From assembly GCA_965222725.1 (NCBI GenBank), contig OZ244969.1:310001-374000 (forward strand): a stretch of DNA of 64,000 nucleotides. The letters are read 5' to 3'. Of this stretch, positions 9,673-18,186 are shown piece by piece. The DNA comes from GCA-2748575 sp965222725. Its GTDB lineage: Bacteria > Pseudomonadota > Gammaproteobacteria > Pseudomonadales > Ketobacteraceae. Within the stretch, counting starts at the first letter, position 1. Each line of letters opens with the position of its first letter. The notes below the pieces were generated by a model. The model was given only the letters and a program-made list of their open reading frames with translations, did not search any database and was not told the origin of the DNA. The translations under genes were made by a program, and so were the position numbers.

Positions 9673-9818
9673 TTGGTTCTTTCTCGGCGAACGCCTCAAC
9701 AGTACGGGATGATAAAACCTTAAAAATCCGCAAAATCTTTACGGGACTACTCACTATATAACTAAGGTATGTATCCATAGTTTTCAGGATCAGCAGAATA
9801 TGCTGATAGCGAGTCCCC

Positions 9819-11564
9819 ATGTCAATCCGATTTTCCATAGACGGACAGGTCATTGATATTGTCCATGTCAGCCAGAGCGGTCAGATCATTCACCAGCACC
9901 GGGTGCGCTTTCAGCAAACGGGGGACATTTCCCGCTTTGTCGATGACTTACTGGCACAAAATGCTGGACAACTACCGGAATTACGCCGGTTTTTGGGTCT
10001 GCCAAGCTCCGAAGCGCCTCGCGAAACTCTGATAGACCAGTTAGGGAAGGGCCAACTCAGGGCCCAAACAGGTGCGCTTTCCCATGCTGGAGGGCCAGCA
10101 AAGGCCCCTCATGCACCGTCCCGACGGCAAAACACCGGACCGAGATCAAAAATCTACAGCGACAGCATGCTCCGCCAGCTGGAGCACCCGGATTCAGAAA
10201 ATTCCGGCAGAGACCCGAGAGTTTCCCATCAGCCCAATAGAGCCACCACATCACCGGAGACAACTGCAAACGCAGCACCCGCGGACACCCGTTATAAAAT
10301 CAGTGTGGAGCTGGCAGGGAGAGCCCGCTGCTTCAAGCAAAGGCTGGAGATAAACCAGCTCAACGAGGGTACTCAGCCTGGCGAGCGCCAACAGAGGCAA
10401 AGCCCCAAACCGGATCATGAGTCTCCCCACCGCTGCCTGATAGAATTCCAGGGTTTGAGTAACGCACCCCGCAACCTGGATCTGGTTATCAGTACCAGCG
10501 GCTCAGCCGGAGACATCCGCCTGCCGCTGGTTGAGAGCCATCCTGTAGCCGAAAAGAGCACCGGGAAAGAAGAATGGGACACTGTCATCATTCCCATCAA
10601 ACCACTGGGCTATATCAACAAACAACGGGACAGGCGCCAGGCGGACCTGTTAAGGCCCGGTTACGTTTACGTGTTCTGGCAGGGGCGTTTGTGGCGGGAA
10701 CTCGAAGTCAACCGAAATAACAGCTTCAGGGATATCGACGTACAGGCTTACCGTAACGGTGGGGCAACGGATACCGAAAATACCCGTCAGGCAGAAGGCC
10801 ACTGGCTTAACGAAATCTGGCTGCCCTACAAATTAAAGGGTGCCGACCAGAGTGATCAGATTCAGCTCCTTTATTCCGAGTGCCAACTGGACTTTTCCTA
10901 TATCGAAAACCTGGAAAACGACAGCGGCAAACTGGCGTCCATTAGTACCGCCGCGAGTGAACTGAAAAACTATAGCTCGCAAAAAAGTTTCAATTCCTGC
11001 ACCGCTGATATCGGTGCCATTACAACAGCCTTGCTGGATCAGCAAATTGATCCTGACGCCGGCTATCAGGTGGTCAGCAAAAAAGGACACCAGCTGAACC
11101 GTTCCCGCAATCACAATATTCCGGTTGCCTACCTTGAACCACTGGGGGAAAAATTTGCTCTGAAAGTGGAAGATGAAAATGGCCGCCCTTTTACAAACCG
11201 CAGCATCAACCTGAATCATGGCGGGAATATCATTACTGCCGTCACCGACAGCAACGGTATTGTTGAAATCCCTCTGCCTGAAGCTATTGATGCGGCCGAA
11301 CTGGAGCTTTCACTGGGAGAAGATCAACCACTACGCCGTCTGCCCTTTGAATGCCTGCAATCAGCCATTGAGCCGGTTGCCACAGTCAAGGGGCAGCAGC
11401 TCAGGCTGAATAATCTGGGCTACAACGCCGGTGTGGTTGATGGTATCAACGGTCGCCGCACCCGGGCTGCCGCTCGCGCCTTTCAAAAAGACAGCAACCT
11501 TCAGGTGGACGGCATTATCGGCCCCATGACTCAATCCGAACTAAAGTCCCGGTACGGACGCTAA
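9819..11564 (+). CDS. MIX-motif protein with C-terminal peptidoglycan-binding domain (T6SS-linked)
   Basis: A 581-residue protein without signal peptide. Residues 278-286 read LRPGYVYVF, an exact match to the MIX core pattern hRxGhhYhh that marks many T6SS effectors. It is followed by WQGRLWRELEVN, as in VasX-like N-termini. Residues ~525-581 form a PG_binding_1 domain (LNNLGYNAGVVDGINGRRTRAA ... DGIIGPMTQSEL). A beta-rich segment (~440-510) precedes it. The next gene starts 15 bp downstream and carries a second MIX-type motif, so the two are probably one operon. It may be a PG-targeted effector or a carrier for its partner. No catalytic domain was recognised, so a structural or adaptor role is also possible. 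Confidence 0.7.
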   Translation: MSIRFSIDGQVIDIVHVSQSGQIIHQHRVRFQQTGDISRFVDDLLAQNAGQLPELRRFLGLPSSEAPRETLIDQLGKGQLRAQTGALSHAGGPAKAPHAPSRRQNTGPRSKIYSDSMLRQLEHPDSENSGRDPRVSHQPNRATTSPETTANAAPADTRYKISVELAGRARCFKQRLEINQLNEGTQPGERQQRQSPKPDHESPHRCLIEFQGLSNAPRNLDLVISTSGSAGDIRLPLVESHPVAEKSTGKEEWDTVIIPIKPLGYINKQRDRRQADLLRPGYVYVFWQGRLWRELEVNRNNSFRDIDVQAYRNGGATDTENTRQAEGHWLNEIWLPYKLKGADQSDQIQLLYSECQLDFSYIENLENDSGKLASISTAASELKNYSSQKSFNSCTADIGAITTALLDQQIDPDAGYQVVSKKGHQLNRSRNHNIPVAYLEPLGEKFALKVEDENGRPFTNRSINLNHGGNIITAVTDSNGIVEIPLPEAIDAAELELSLGEDQPLRRLPFECLQSAIEPVATVKGQQLRLNNLGYNAGVVDGINGRRTRAAARAFQKDSNLQVDGIIGPMTQSELKSRYGR

Positions 11565-11579
11565 GCCAGGGAAGTATTT

Positions 11580-14500
11580 ATGACCGCAGATATCATTGAA
11601 ATGCCTCGTACCGCGTTTACGCTTAACAGTCTGAATAAACTGGTTATCAGGGCTCCTCAGCAGTTTCAGGCGGTGGTACCGGTTTGCCATGAGCTGAATG
11701 ATTCAGCATTTCCCGATATAGAGGGAGTACCCGGCGATCAGCACGCCCTTGAAGAATACCTTGGCGCCATACAACAACCCGCAGACACATTGATCCGCCC
11801 TTTGCGTACAGGCTATTTGTATATCTTCAGGGAAAACACGCTGTACGCAGAATACCGGATTACCTATGACGACCAGAAAAAGCTGAGCTACTACGCCCAC
11901 ATTGACTTTTCCAGAGAACAGGGCAAAGACACCAGAGAATCCGATCCGGACCAGCCCGCCGCACCCTATGTGCTGATACCGGCTGAAGGCGAATATCAAA
12001 TTGCCTACAGCGAAGGCCAGTGGCCCTGGATAACCGTGCAACTTTTCGGAGGCCTGGAGTTAGAACAGAACCTGCCACAATTCTCTATACCAGCACCGCA
12101 AGCAGACAACAACCTGCTTGACTGGAATCCCGGTATCGCCAGAAATCTGCGCAAAAAACGCTGCCATTCACAGCAACCGGGAACAACTCCTGACGGTGGA
12201 TTGCTGACACCGCTATCCAAGGCCACCCATAAACCCAGCCCCGAACTGCCGGAAGCCTTCAGCGAATTGCTGCCGCCTCTGGCGGAACTGAAAAACCATG
12301 AAGATGCACTGGAACCAGAACAACAGGTAAAAGACTGGGTGCTGTTACCCATTAAAGACCCCTTATTGATTGGCCACCAGTTGCTGGAAGCCCTGCACCA
12401 GGGGTGGGATGCACTACTGCTTGTTATGCAGAACATGCAGGACCCGGATCACCCGTCCTGGGAATACTCCCGGTATTATGAAAGTGCGCTCATTGCTTAT
12501 CAGGTATTTTATCAGCGCGACAAGGTTGCCAAAGGAAAAACACGCTGGCAGCAGGATCAGGGCAGCGAAGACGCCTTTAACCACCTGAGCCTTGCTGATC
12601 TGGAAGCTGCACTGGCTATTAATTTGCGGCGTGTCATTAACGATATCATCGGTGCCTTGCAAAACGAACTCGCCCGGTTTATGACAGGAAAAGATCAATG
12701 GCAAGGCTGGGACGAGTTACTCGATGCCTGCCTGAACGATTACATACCCATGCCCCATATGCCGGCGGGCCAGCAACAGAACGAAGACGACCCGGCTACC
12801 TGGGGCTATGCCCATCGACGCTGGTATCATCTGGATGCGCTGATCAGCCCGCTGGCCCAATCGCCCCGCGAGCTGGATAAACTGATCGCACAGGATCCCG
12901 TCAGCCTGTCGCTGGCGGATAAGGTGCAACACTCCCTCAGCAAAGAATTTATCAGGGATCTGCTACGTGGAAATCACTCCCTGAGCGCCCATGTATTCAA
13001 TGCCCCTGAAAAAGCCTACTACGCGTTTGAAGAACCTTTACTGGCACTCCTGGATTTTGCGAACACACTCACACAGTATGACGAAAATACCTACACTGAA
13101 GAAAAAGCGCTGTTAGAGGCATTATTCAAAAGCACACCACCCCGGAACAGCTATCGCCAGGACCTGGCCGCCCAAAAATCCGCTCAGGACGACAAACATC
13201 AGGAAGAAACCTCAGGCCAAATCAAACTGGCGGACGCAGCCAAGCTGAGCATACATTCCGTACGCTTTGTTGCCAAACTCACCAATTCCGTTGGCTCTGC
13301 CGCCCTGAGCACCGCAGCCAAAGAGCTCCACAGCAGAAAGCTGCACCCCACTTTTGAAAAGATACGCCACCTTTTTAATACCGTCAGCCGATCCCATTTA
13401 CGCTACATGAGTTTTGAGCAACTGCTGGCGCTGCAGAAAGACAGCAACCCGGAAACACAAACACGGCTGATTTCCGCGTTCCTCAATGATGTGGAAAGTA
13501 ATCGCACCGAGATCATCAGCAAAACCACACCAGACCAATTTGAACAGAACCGACTGGATGAACTGCAAAGCGACCAGGCCAACGCAGAATCCGATTATCT
13601 GAAGCAACGACGGGACTTGAAGAAACAACTGCGGGATGAGCTGATTCCGGAAGATATCAAGCAGCTAAACGCCGAAGAAAACCACCGCAGATCCCACCAC
13701 AGTGAGCTAAGGAGCGCCAGGCAATCTCTCGTCGAGAAAAAGAACAGACTGCTGAGAAGTTACAACGATGGCAATGGTGATATCACCGCCATGGAGCTGG
13801 CGGCCGGTAACAACCGGGAATATCAGAATACGCTTGAGAAGCTGGCCGATATGGATAACCGGCTTGATTTTAATGCCAACAAGCTGGAAGCCCTTCGCAC
13901 CCGAAAAACACATCTGGAAGAGCAGCAACTGCAGTGGATTGAGGACTATTTCGCTGACTACAAAGAGACAAGAAAATCCCGGGGTAGCGAAGCTGCCCAG
14001 GCGCTGAATGACATAGAAGGCGATGCGCCAGCGCTGCAACGGCTGATAGCGCAGGACCCCGACAGTCCCCTGACAACACTGTTCGAACAGGATCAGCAAC
14101 ACAAAGCCGAACTGGAAAACCTGGCACAGACAGCTCAAACAGACATTTCAGGATATAACCAAAACTATCAGAGCCGACTTTCAGAAATCGAACAGCAGCG
14201 AAGAACACCGATCAATGACCAGGCACCCGAAGGCCGGGAGTTAATTGCCCTTCGCCGATCCCAGCAAGCCAAACTGGCAAGCGCCGGAAGCCGTGACATC
14301 ATCACCAGTAATGAAGCAAACTTTGAGTCCCTGAAAAATGCATATCAGAACAGTCCGGATCATATTCTTCTCGATCCTGACCAAAGCGCCCTGTGGAAGA
14401 CTCAGTTTGAAGGCAACTATCTGGTTCTGGAAGGGGGCGAACACCTTCGCGCCATTGATCCCAGCCAACCAAGCCTGCACCACGCCATATCGGATATCAG

Positions 14501-16226
14501 CATTCACTCGGCGCTGGTGATATTCGATATGCTCAATCTGTTTAATGCTGCAATGACCATTTCAGGCGCATCATCCAACGCCAAAAGTACTCGGAACATT
14601 CTGGATCTTACCAGCAGCGCTCTGGGCACCCTTTCCAGCGTCTCCGATGCGTGGAAGGTCGCCCACAGCCATCGCGCTATTCTGAACGAAACCCAGAAGC
14701 AGGCCTCCGTCTATGTCAGAGTGATGGAAAGCAATCGCGCCCTGCTGGGTGGCCGCAGCATGGCCAGGCTAGCTACCCGGCTGGGTGTTGCTGCTGCGGG
14801 CATCGGGACTACCGTAGCAATCTTTGACATGGCACAAAACCTCAAGGAAGGCGACGACGCCGCCTTTGCCGACGCTACCATTGCTGTGGGCTCCGCCATG
14901 AGCTTTGTTGCCTTCTTTGCTGCAGGTGCGGTACTCGGGCCCTTGGGCATTGCGGTTGGGCTGGTGGGCATCGCGTTGAAGGCCTTTGTATTTACAGAAG
15001 ACAATTTACTAAATACCTGGCTGGAACAAGGCCCTTTCAGCGAAGAGAAAGAAGGGCACCGCTCCAGATTAATAAAGGAAGACCCCGGCTACGGCACAGA
15101 TCACCGGTTGATCCGCGATGAAAACCGACAAACCTGGGACAGCCTGCTGGATACGCCCCATTTGAAAGTGTGGCAGACATCGCTGGTATCCTATCGCTGC
15201 GGCATTGAAAACACCCTGACCGATGAAAAAGGCAAACCGTTACCCCTGCTGCATCTGCATACCCCCTGGCAGCGCACCATGGGCACATTGGTGCTGGACC
15301 AGAATTACACCGTGCTGGGACTGGACTACAGCAAGAATCTTCTGCAATACAACGGCGCAAAATTCTGGGTCGAACCCAACGACAACACCATTTACCTGAA
15401 GCATCAGGGAGAACTCCACCCCATTGCGATTATAGGCACCCCACTCGCAGCTACCGCCGGCGCCGCCTGCGATATGATCGATGAAAAGATCAACCGTGTG
15501 GTAACTGAAAAAGTTTCCTCGGACAAAAGCGTTCGCTTTTCCGATCGATGGTGGGACTTTGATGACGAGGAATACACCTTGCCCATGAAGACCTACCCGG
15601 TGGCAAGTCTTGAGCTGCTGCTGAATGGTCTTTTCCCCATCAAAACCGATCTGAAACTGATCCCGCTGGACAGCAGCGGCAATCCTTTAAAGAAAAAGCA
15701 GGTCGGACGATCCAATGTCAAACGCTATATTGGCGATGAAATCGCAACAGTCAGGGCAATCATAGAAGTGGAGGCACCCTACTTTATTGAAGGGCAATCG
15801 GCTTTGCAGGTGCGTATTACTGAGCCTAAGAGTTGGTTTAATTGGGTTAATGATATTAGTGGGCTCAAATTACTCACACTTCGCAACAATAACGCATCCG
15901 GCCATACGTTAATACTCCAAAACCCGACACCCATGAAGTTGATAGACGCCAATCTTTGCCCTGGATTTTATTTATCAGAAGAAAAGAAGACTTACGCTGC
16001 AGTTTTTGACATCACACCATCGGATATCGAAAGCGCTGAAATGACAAGCATTGATAGCATGCGACTTGAGCTTCAAGCATGGGCGCGAGTATCCCTCTAC
16101 GGAATTGATGATCGAAAAAGTGAAAAAACCATTTGGTTCCCCTGGAGAACTGAACAAGCCCTACAAGGGGAAGAGACTGAAGCTGACGGTAACACATGGT
16201 CAACCAAAACGAGCACTCTAGCTTAA
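11580..16226 (+). CDS. VasX-like MIX T6SS effector, probable pore-forming toxin
   Basis: A very large (1548-residue) protein without signal peptide. The MIX-type core LRTGYLYIF lies at residues 75-83, inside an N-terminal region like the toxin VasX/BTH_I2691 family. Residues ~660-900 are strongly coiled-coil (E/Q/R-rich heptads). Around residues 1000-1150 are long hydrophobic, Gly/Ala-rich segments (LGVAAAGIGTTVAIFDMA; VGSAMSFVAFFAAGAVLG; GIAVGLVGIALKAFVF), suggesting membrane insertion. The C-terminal ~400 residues are beta-rich. VasX of V. cholerae is a T6SS-delivered membrane-disrupting effector neutralised by a membrane immunity protein; the same role is inferred here. The last ~140 codons are more AT-rich than the rest, as if replaced. 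The stop overlaps the convergent membrane gene by 9 bp. Confidence 0.78.
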   Translation: MTADIIEMPRTAFTLNSLNKLVIRAPQQFQAVVPVCHELNDSAFPDIEGVPGDQHALEEYLGAIQQPADTLIRPLRTGYLYIFRENTLYAEYRITYDDQKKLSYYAHIDFSREQGKDTRESDPDQPAAPYVLIPAEGEYQIAYSEGQWPWITVQLFGGLELEQNLPQFSIPAPQADNNLLDWNPGIARNLRKKRCHSQQPGTTPDGGLLTPLSKATHKPSPELPEAFSELLPPLAELKNHEDALEPEQQVKDWVLLPIKDPLLIGHQLLEALHQGWDALLLVMQNMQDPDHPSWEYSRYYESALIAYQVFYQRDKVAKGKTRWQQDQGSEDAFNHLSLADLEAALAINLRRVINDIIGALQNELARFMTGKDQWQGWDELLDACLNDYIPMPHMPAGQQQNEDDPATWGYAHRRWYHLDALISPLAQSPRELDKLIAQDPVSLSLADKVQHSLSKEFIRDLLRGNHSLSAHVFNAPEKAYYAFEEPLLALLDFANTLTQYDENTYTEEKALLEALFKSTPPRNSYRQDLAAQKSAQDDKHQEETSGQIKLADAAKLSIHSVRFVAKLTNSVGSAALSTAAKELHSRKLHPTFEKIRHLFNTVSRSHLRYMSFEQLLALQKDSNPETQTRLISAFLNDVESNRTEIISKTTPDQFEQNRLDELQSDQANAESDYLKQRRDLKKQLRDELIPEDIKQLNAEENHRRSHHSELRSARQSLVEKKNRLLRSYNDGNGDITAMELAAGNNREYQNTLEKLADMDNRLDFNANKLEALRTRKTHLEEQQLQWIEDYFADYKETRKSRGSEAAQALNDIEGDAPALQRLIAQDPDSPLTTLFEQDQQHKAELENLAQTAQTDISGYNQNYQSRLSEIEQQRRTPINDQAPEGRELIALRRSQQAKLASAGSRDIITSNEANFESLKNAYQNSPDHILLDPDQSALWKTQFEGNYLVLEGGEHLRAIDPSQPSLHHAISDISIHSALVIFDMLNLFNAAMTISGASSNAKSTRNILDLTSSALGTLSSVSDAWKVAHSHRAILNETQKQASVYVRVMESNRALLGGRSMARLATRLGVAAAGIGTTVAIFDMAQNLKEGDDAAFADATIAVGSAMSFVAFFAAGAVLGPLGIAVGLVGIALKAFVFTEDNLLNTWLEQGPFSEEKEGHRSRLIKEDPGYGTDHRLIRDENRQTWDSLLDTPHLKVWQTSLVSYRCGIENTLTDEKGKPLPLLHLHTPWQRTMGTLVLDQNYTVLGLDYSKNLLQYNGAKFWVEPNDNTIYLKHQGELHPIAIIGTPLAATAGAACDMIDEKINRVVTEKVSSDKSVRFSDRWWDFDDEEYTLPMKTYPVASLELLLNGLFPIKTDLKLIPLDSSGNPLKKKQVGRSNVKRYIGDEIATVRAIIEVEAPYFIEGQSALQVRITEPKSWFNWVNDISGLKLLTLRNNNASGHTLILQNPTPMKLIDANLCPGFYLSEEKKTYAAVFDITPSDIESAEMTSIDSMRLELQAWARVSLYGIDDRKSEKTIWFPWRTEQALQGEETEADGNTWSTKTSTLA

Positions 16227-17273
16227 CTGATCTAACGCCTTTAAAAAATTTCTGAAGCTAAAATCAACAACATAGTGTTGTCCCCGCCTTCGGTATTCAA
16301 AGGCATATTCAAACACATTAGGCAGCATCAACTGCTTCATCCAGAAATGTTTCAGCTTCTTGGATGCCACGCTGCCTGGTGACCAATTTATACCGCAATA
16401 TGGTGGACTTGATCTGGTTTCAACCACATCAAACACATTCGACATATCATAGTAAACACTAACGCCATCAGGTTTATGTAGCGGCTTTAGCTGGACACTA
16501 TCCCCTAGCTCGATTACACCGGAAGGTTTAGCCTCATTCTTGTACTGAATTTTTACCGCACACACATCTTTGCCTTGATAATTTACAACCTCCGGCATAT
16601 GCAAAGATTCGTGATGAACAGTGTTTAAGTATTTTCTGGCTCTTTCGGTCGGCACATAAAAATTTCTTACATCAGGATGCCGGGATACAACGTTAACAAA
16701 CACGTGATCTTTTAATTTGCTTACATGGTAAGAATCCTCCGACTCCAAAAACTCATACCGAATAACCTGCCTATCCAACGAATAATCATAAGGCGTATGC
16801 CACTTGATTTTTGCCAGCCCAAACCGTTCAATTTCCCGCTCCAGCTCCGGCGTGGGTTTCACCACCATTTCATAGGCCGGATACCGCACCACCGGGTAGT
16901 GATAAAAAAACTTACCGATAATCAAAACCGGAAACGGCAGGGTTAACGACAGAATCAGAATATACATCAACATCAGGGTTTCATAATTGGAACGCCTGAA
17001 CCCCGACCGCCCCTCTTTCACCAATCCCCACAGCGCCCCGACAAACAGGCAGCCTACCGTTAACCCCAGTCCAGCCAGAGTAGACATCAAGGCAAATTTG
17101 GGATTAAACACTGACTCCATCACGTTCATAAAGCTGCAGACCAGCGACAACCCAAAACCCACCACAAAAATCACCAGGCCGGTGATCATCAGTATGGGAA
17201 CGATAACATGAGGGAATACAAGCGGATTGCGATTGGCATTACGATGCCGGTTGATAAAGTCTTCTAAAAGCAC
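16218..17273 (-). CDS. Three-TM membrane protein, candidate immunity to the adjacent VasX-like toxin
   Basis: A 351-residue protein that I cannot assign to a named family. Three hydrophobic helices are clear (about residues 21-48, 60-86 and 97-125), followed by a ~225-residue soluble, beta-rich domain presumably on the periplasmic side. The start is GTG with AAGGAAGG upstream. Its 3' end overlaps the toxin gene by 9 bp in convergent orientation, and its 3' two-thirds share the toxin tail's lower GC. VasX-type effectors act on membranes and their known immunity proteins are membrane proteins, so an immunity role is a reasonable inference. Convergent placement is less usual than the tandem order, which lowers certainty. 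Confidence 0.55.
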   Translation of the reverse strand: MLLEDFINRHRNANRNPLVFPHVIVPILMITGLVIFVVGFGLSLVCSFMNVMESVFNPKFALMSTLAGLGLTVGCLFVGALWGLVKEGRSGFRRSNYETLMLMYILILSLTLPFPVLIIGKFFYHYPVVRYPAYEMVVKPTPELEREIERFGLAKIKWHTPYDYSLDRQVIRYEFLESEDSYHVSKLKDHVFVNVVSRHPDVRNFYVPTERARKYLNTVHHESLHMPEVVNYQGKDVCAVKIQYKNEAKPSGVIELGDSVQLKPLHKPDGVSVYYDMSNVFDVVETRSSPPYCGINWSPGSVASKKLKHFWMKQLMLPNVFEYAFEYRRRGQHYVVDFSFRNFLKALDQLS

Positions 17274-17421
17274 TGCGCCTTCCTTGTGTGCCGCGTTGTG
17301 AGCTAAAACTGCCGGGTATTTTAACGCAGTTTGCCCCAGGAATCCTGCCCTTAACCGGCCAGCTGTTGCTGAAATGCGCTAATGGCCACAGTACGCGGGC
17401 GATGGGAGTTTGAGTAAACAT

Positions 17422-18067
17422 CCGGGTTCTAAGAACCCGGAATTGCGTTATGCCCCCTCTAAGGGGGCCGTGAGGCCAGCCCTCTTAGAAGGCTGGCCTG
17501 AGCCGCCCCTATTTCGATTTACTTTTCAAAGTTCATCTTGACTTGGAGCTGCTCCTGCTTCTCCTGATACTTTACATACTTGCGGATCATATCCGCATCA
17601 ACTCCTACTGTATCAACACAATAACCCTTGGCCCAGAAATGGTTACCCCAGTAAGGCTTCTGTTTCAGATACGGAAAGCGCGTAAAAACCCTCAATGCGC
17701 TTTTCCCTTTCACTGTGCCTACCAATTGCGAAATTGATACCTTTGGTGGCACTTTCACCAGTAGGTGAACATGATCCACCTGCACATTAAGCTCTACCAC
17801 CTGGCAGCTCAAGCGGCTACAGTAAACTTGGATACAATTAAATACCTCACGCGCTATAGGACCTCTTAGCACACGAAATCGATACTTCGGGACCCATACA
17901 ATGTGGTACTGGCAATGCCAGAGCACATGCGTTAACTTTTCAAATCGGCTCATGTTATTTCCTTTTGGGTTGATGTTGTGGGGACAACTCAACCTCGGAT
18001 TTAACATGAGCTTTATTATATGTGACAGGTACAGCCGGTCACTCATGACCACGTCCTCAGGACGTGG
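17422..18067 (-). mobile_element. IS200/IS605-type single-gene insertion sequence (approximate ends)
   Basis: The element has a single HUH transposase gene and no terminal inverted repeats; palindromes mark both ends, as in IS200-like elements. At the gene's 3' side three hairpins sit in a row: 17422-17440 (stem CCGGGTTC), 17452-17468 (stem GCCCCCT) and 17473-17499 (stem AGGCCAGCC). At the 5' side there is a perfect CCACGTCC-TCA-GGACGTGG hairpin at 18049-18067. The exact cleavage points cannot be fixed without an empty-site comparison. It lies between the putative immunity gene and an exported-protein gene and breaks no recognisable coding sequence. Confidence 0.75.
17519..17953 (-). CDS. tnpA: IS200/IS605-family transposase TnpA
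   Basis: A 144-residue Y1 HUH single-strand transposase. The HUH metal motif is VDHVHLLVKVPP (H61, H63) and the nucleophile is Tyr126 in DADMIRKYVKYQ. The N-terminal signature (THVLWHCQYHIVWVPKYR) and length are typical for IS200 TnpA. A longer frame extends upstream to 18052, but the ATG at 17953 has AAAAGGAAA in front and gives the conserved MSRFEKL start. All key residues are present, so the enzyme could be active. No TnpB accompanies it. Confidence 0.93.
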   Translation of the reverse strand: MSRFEKLTHVLWHCQYHIVWVPKYRFRVLRGPIAREVFNCIQVYCSRLSCQVVELNVQVDHVHLLVKVPPKVSISQLVGTVKGKSALRVFTRFPYLKQKPYWGNHFWAKGYCVDTVGVDADMIRKYVKYQEKQEQLQVKMNFEK

Positions 18068-18142
18068 GTTTCCAATTTAAACTAAAAGGGAAACTGGGCC
18101 ACGGAGTGCTAACAGAGTTGATACCGGAATTGATACCGACCA

Positions 18143-18172
18143 CCGGAACCGGAGCAGACTGCCCGGTTCCGG
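18143..18172 (-). terminator. Perfect 10-bp inverted repeat downstream of the 18187-19725 gene
   Basis: CCGGAACCGG (18143-18152) and CCGGTTCCGG (18163-18172) form a perfect GC-rich stem with a 10-nt loop, 14 bp past the stop of the leftward gene. There is no T-run after it, so it is either a Rho-dependent/RNA-stabilising hairpin or a weak terminator. Confidence 0.45.
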
Positions 18173-18186
18173 AATCAGAAAGTGTG

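Noticed and set aside
17422..17499. CRISPR-like repeat cluster
   Set aside because: Three hairpins differ in sequence and have no regular spacers; they belong to the IS200-like end.
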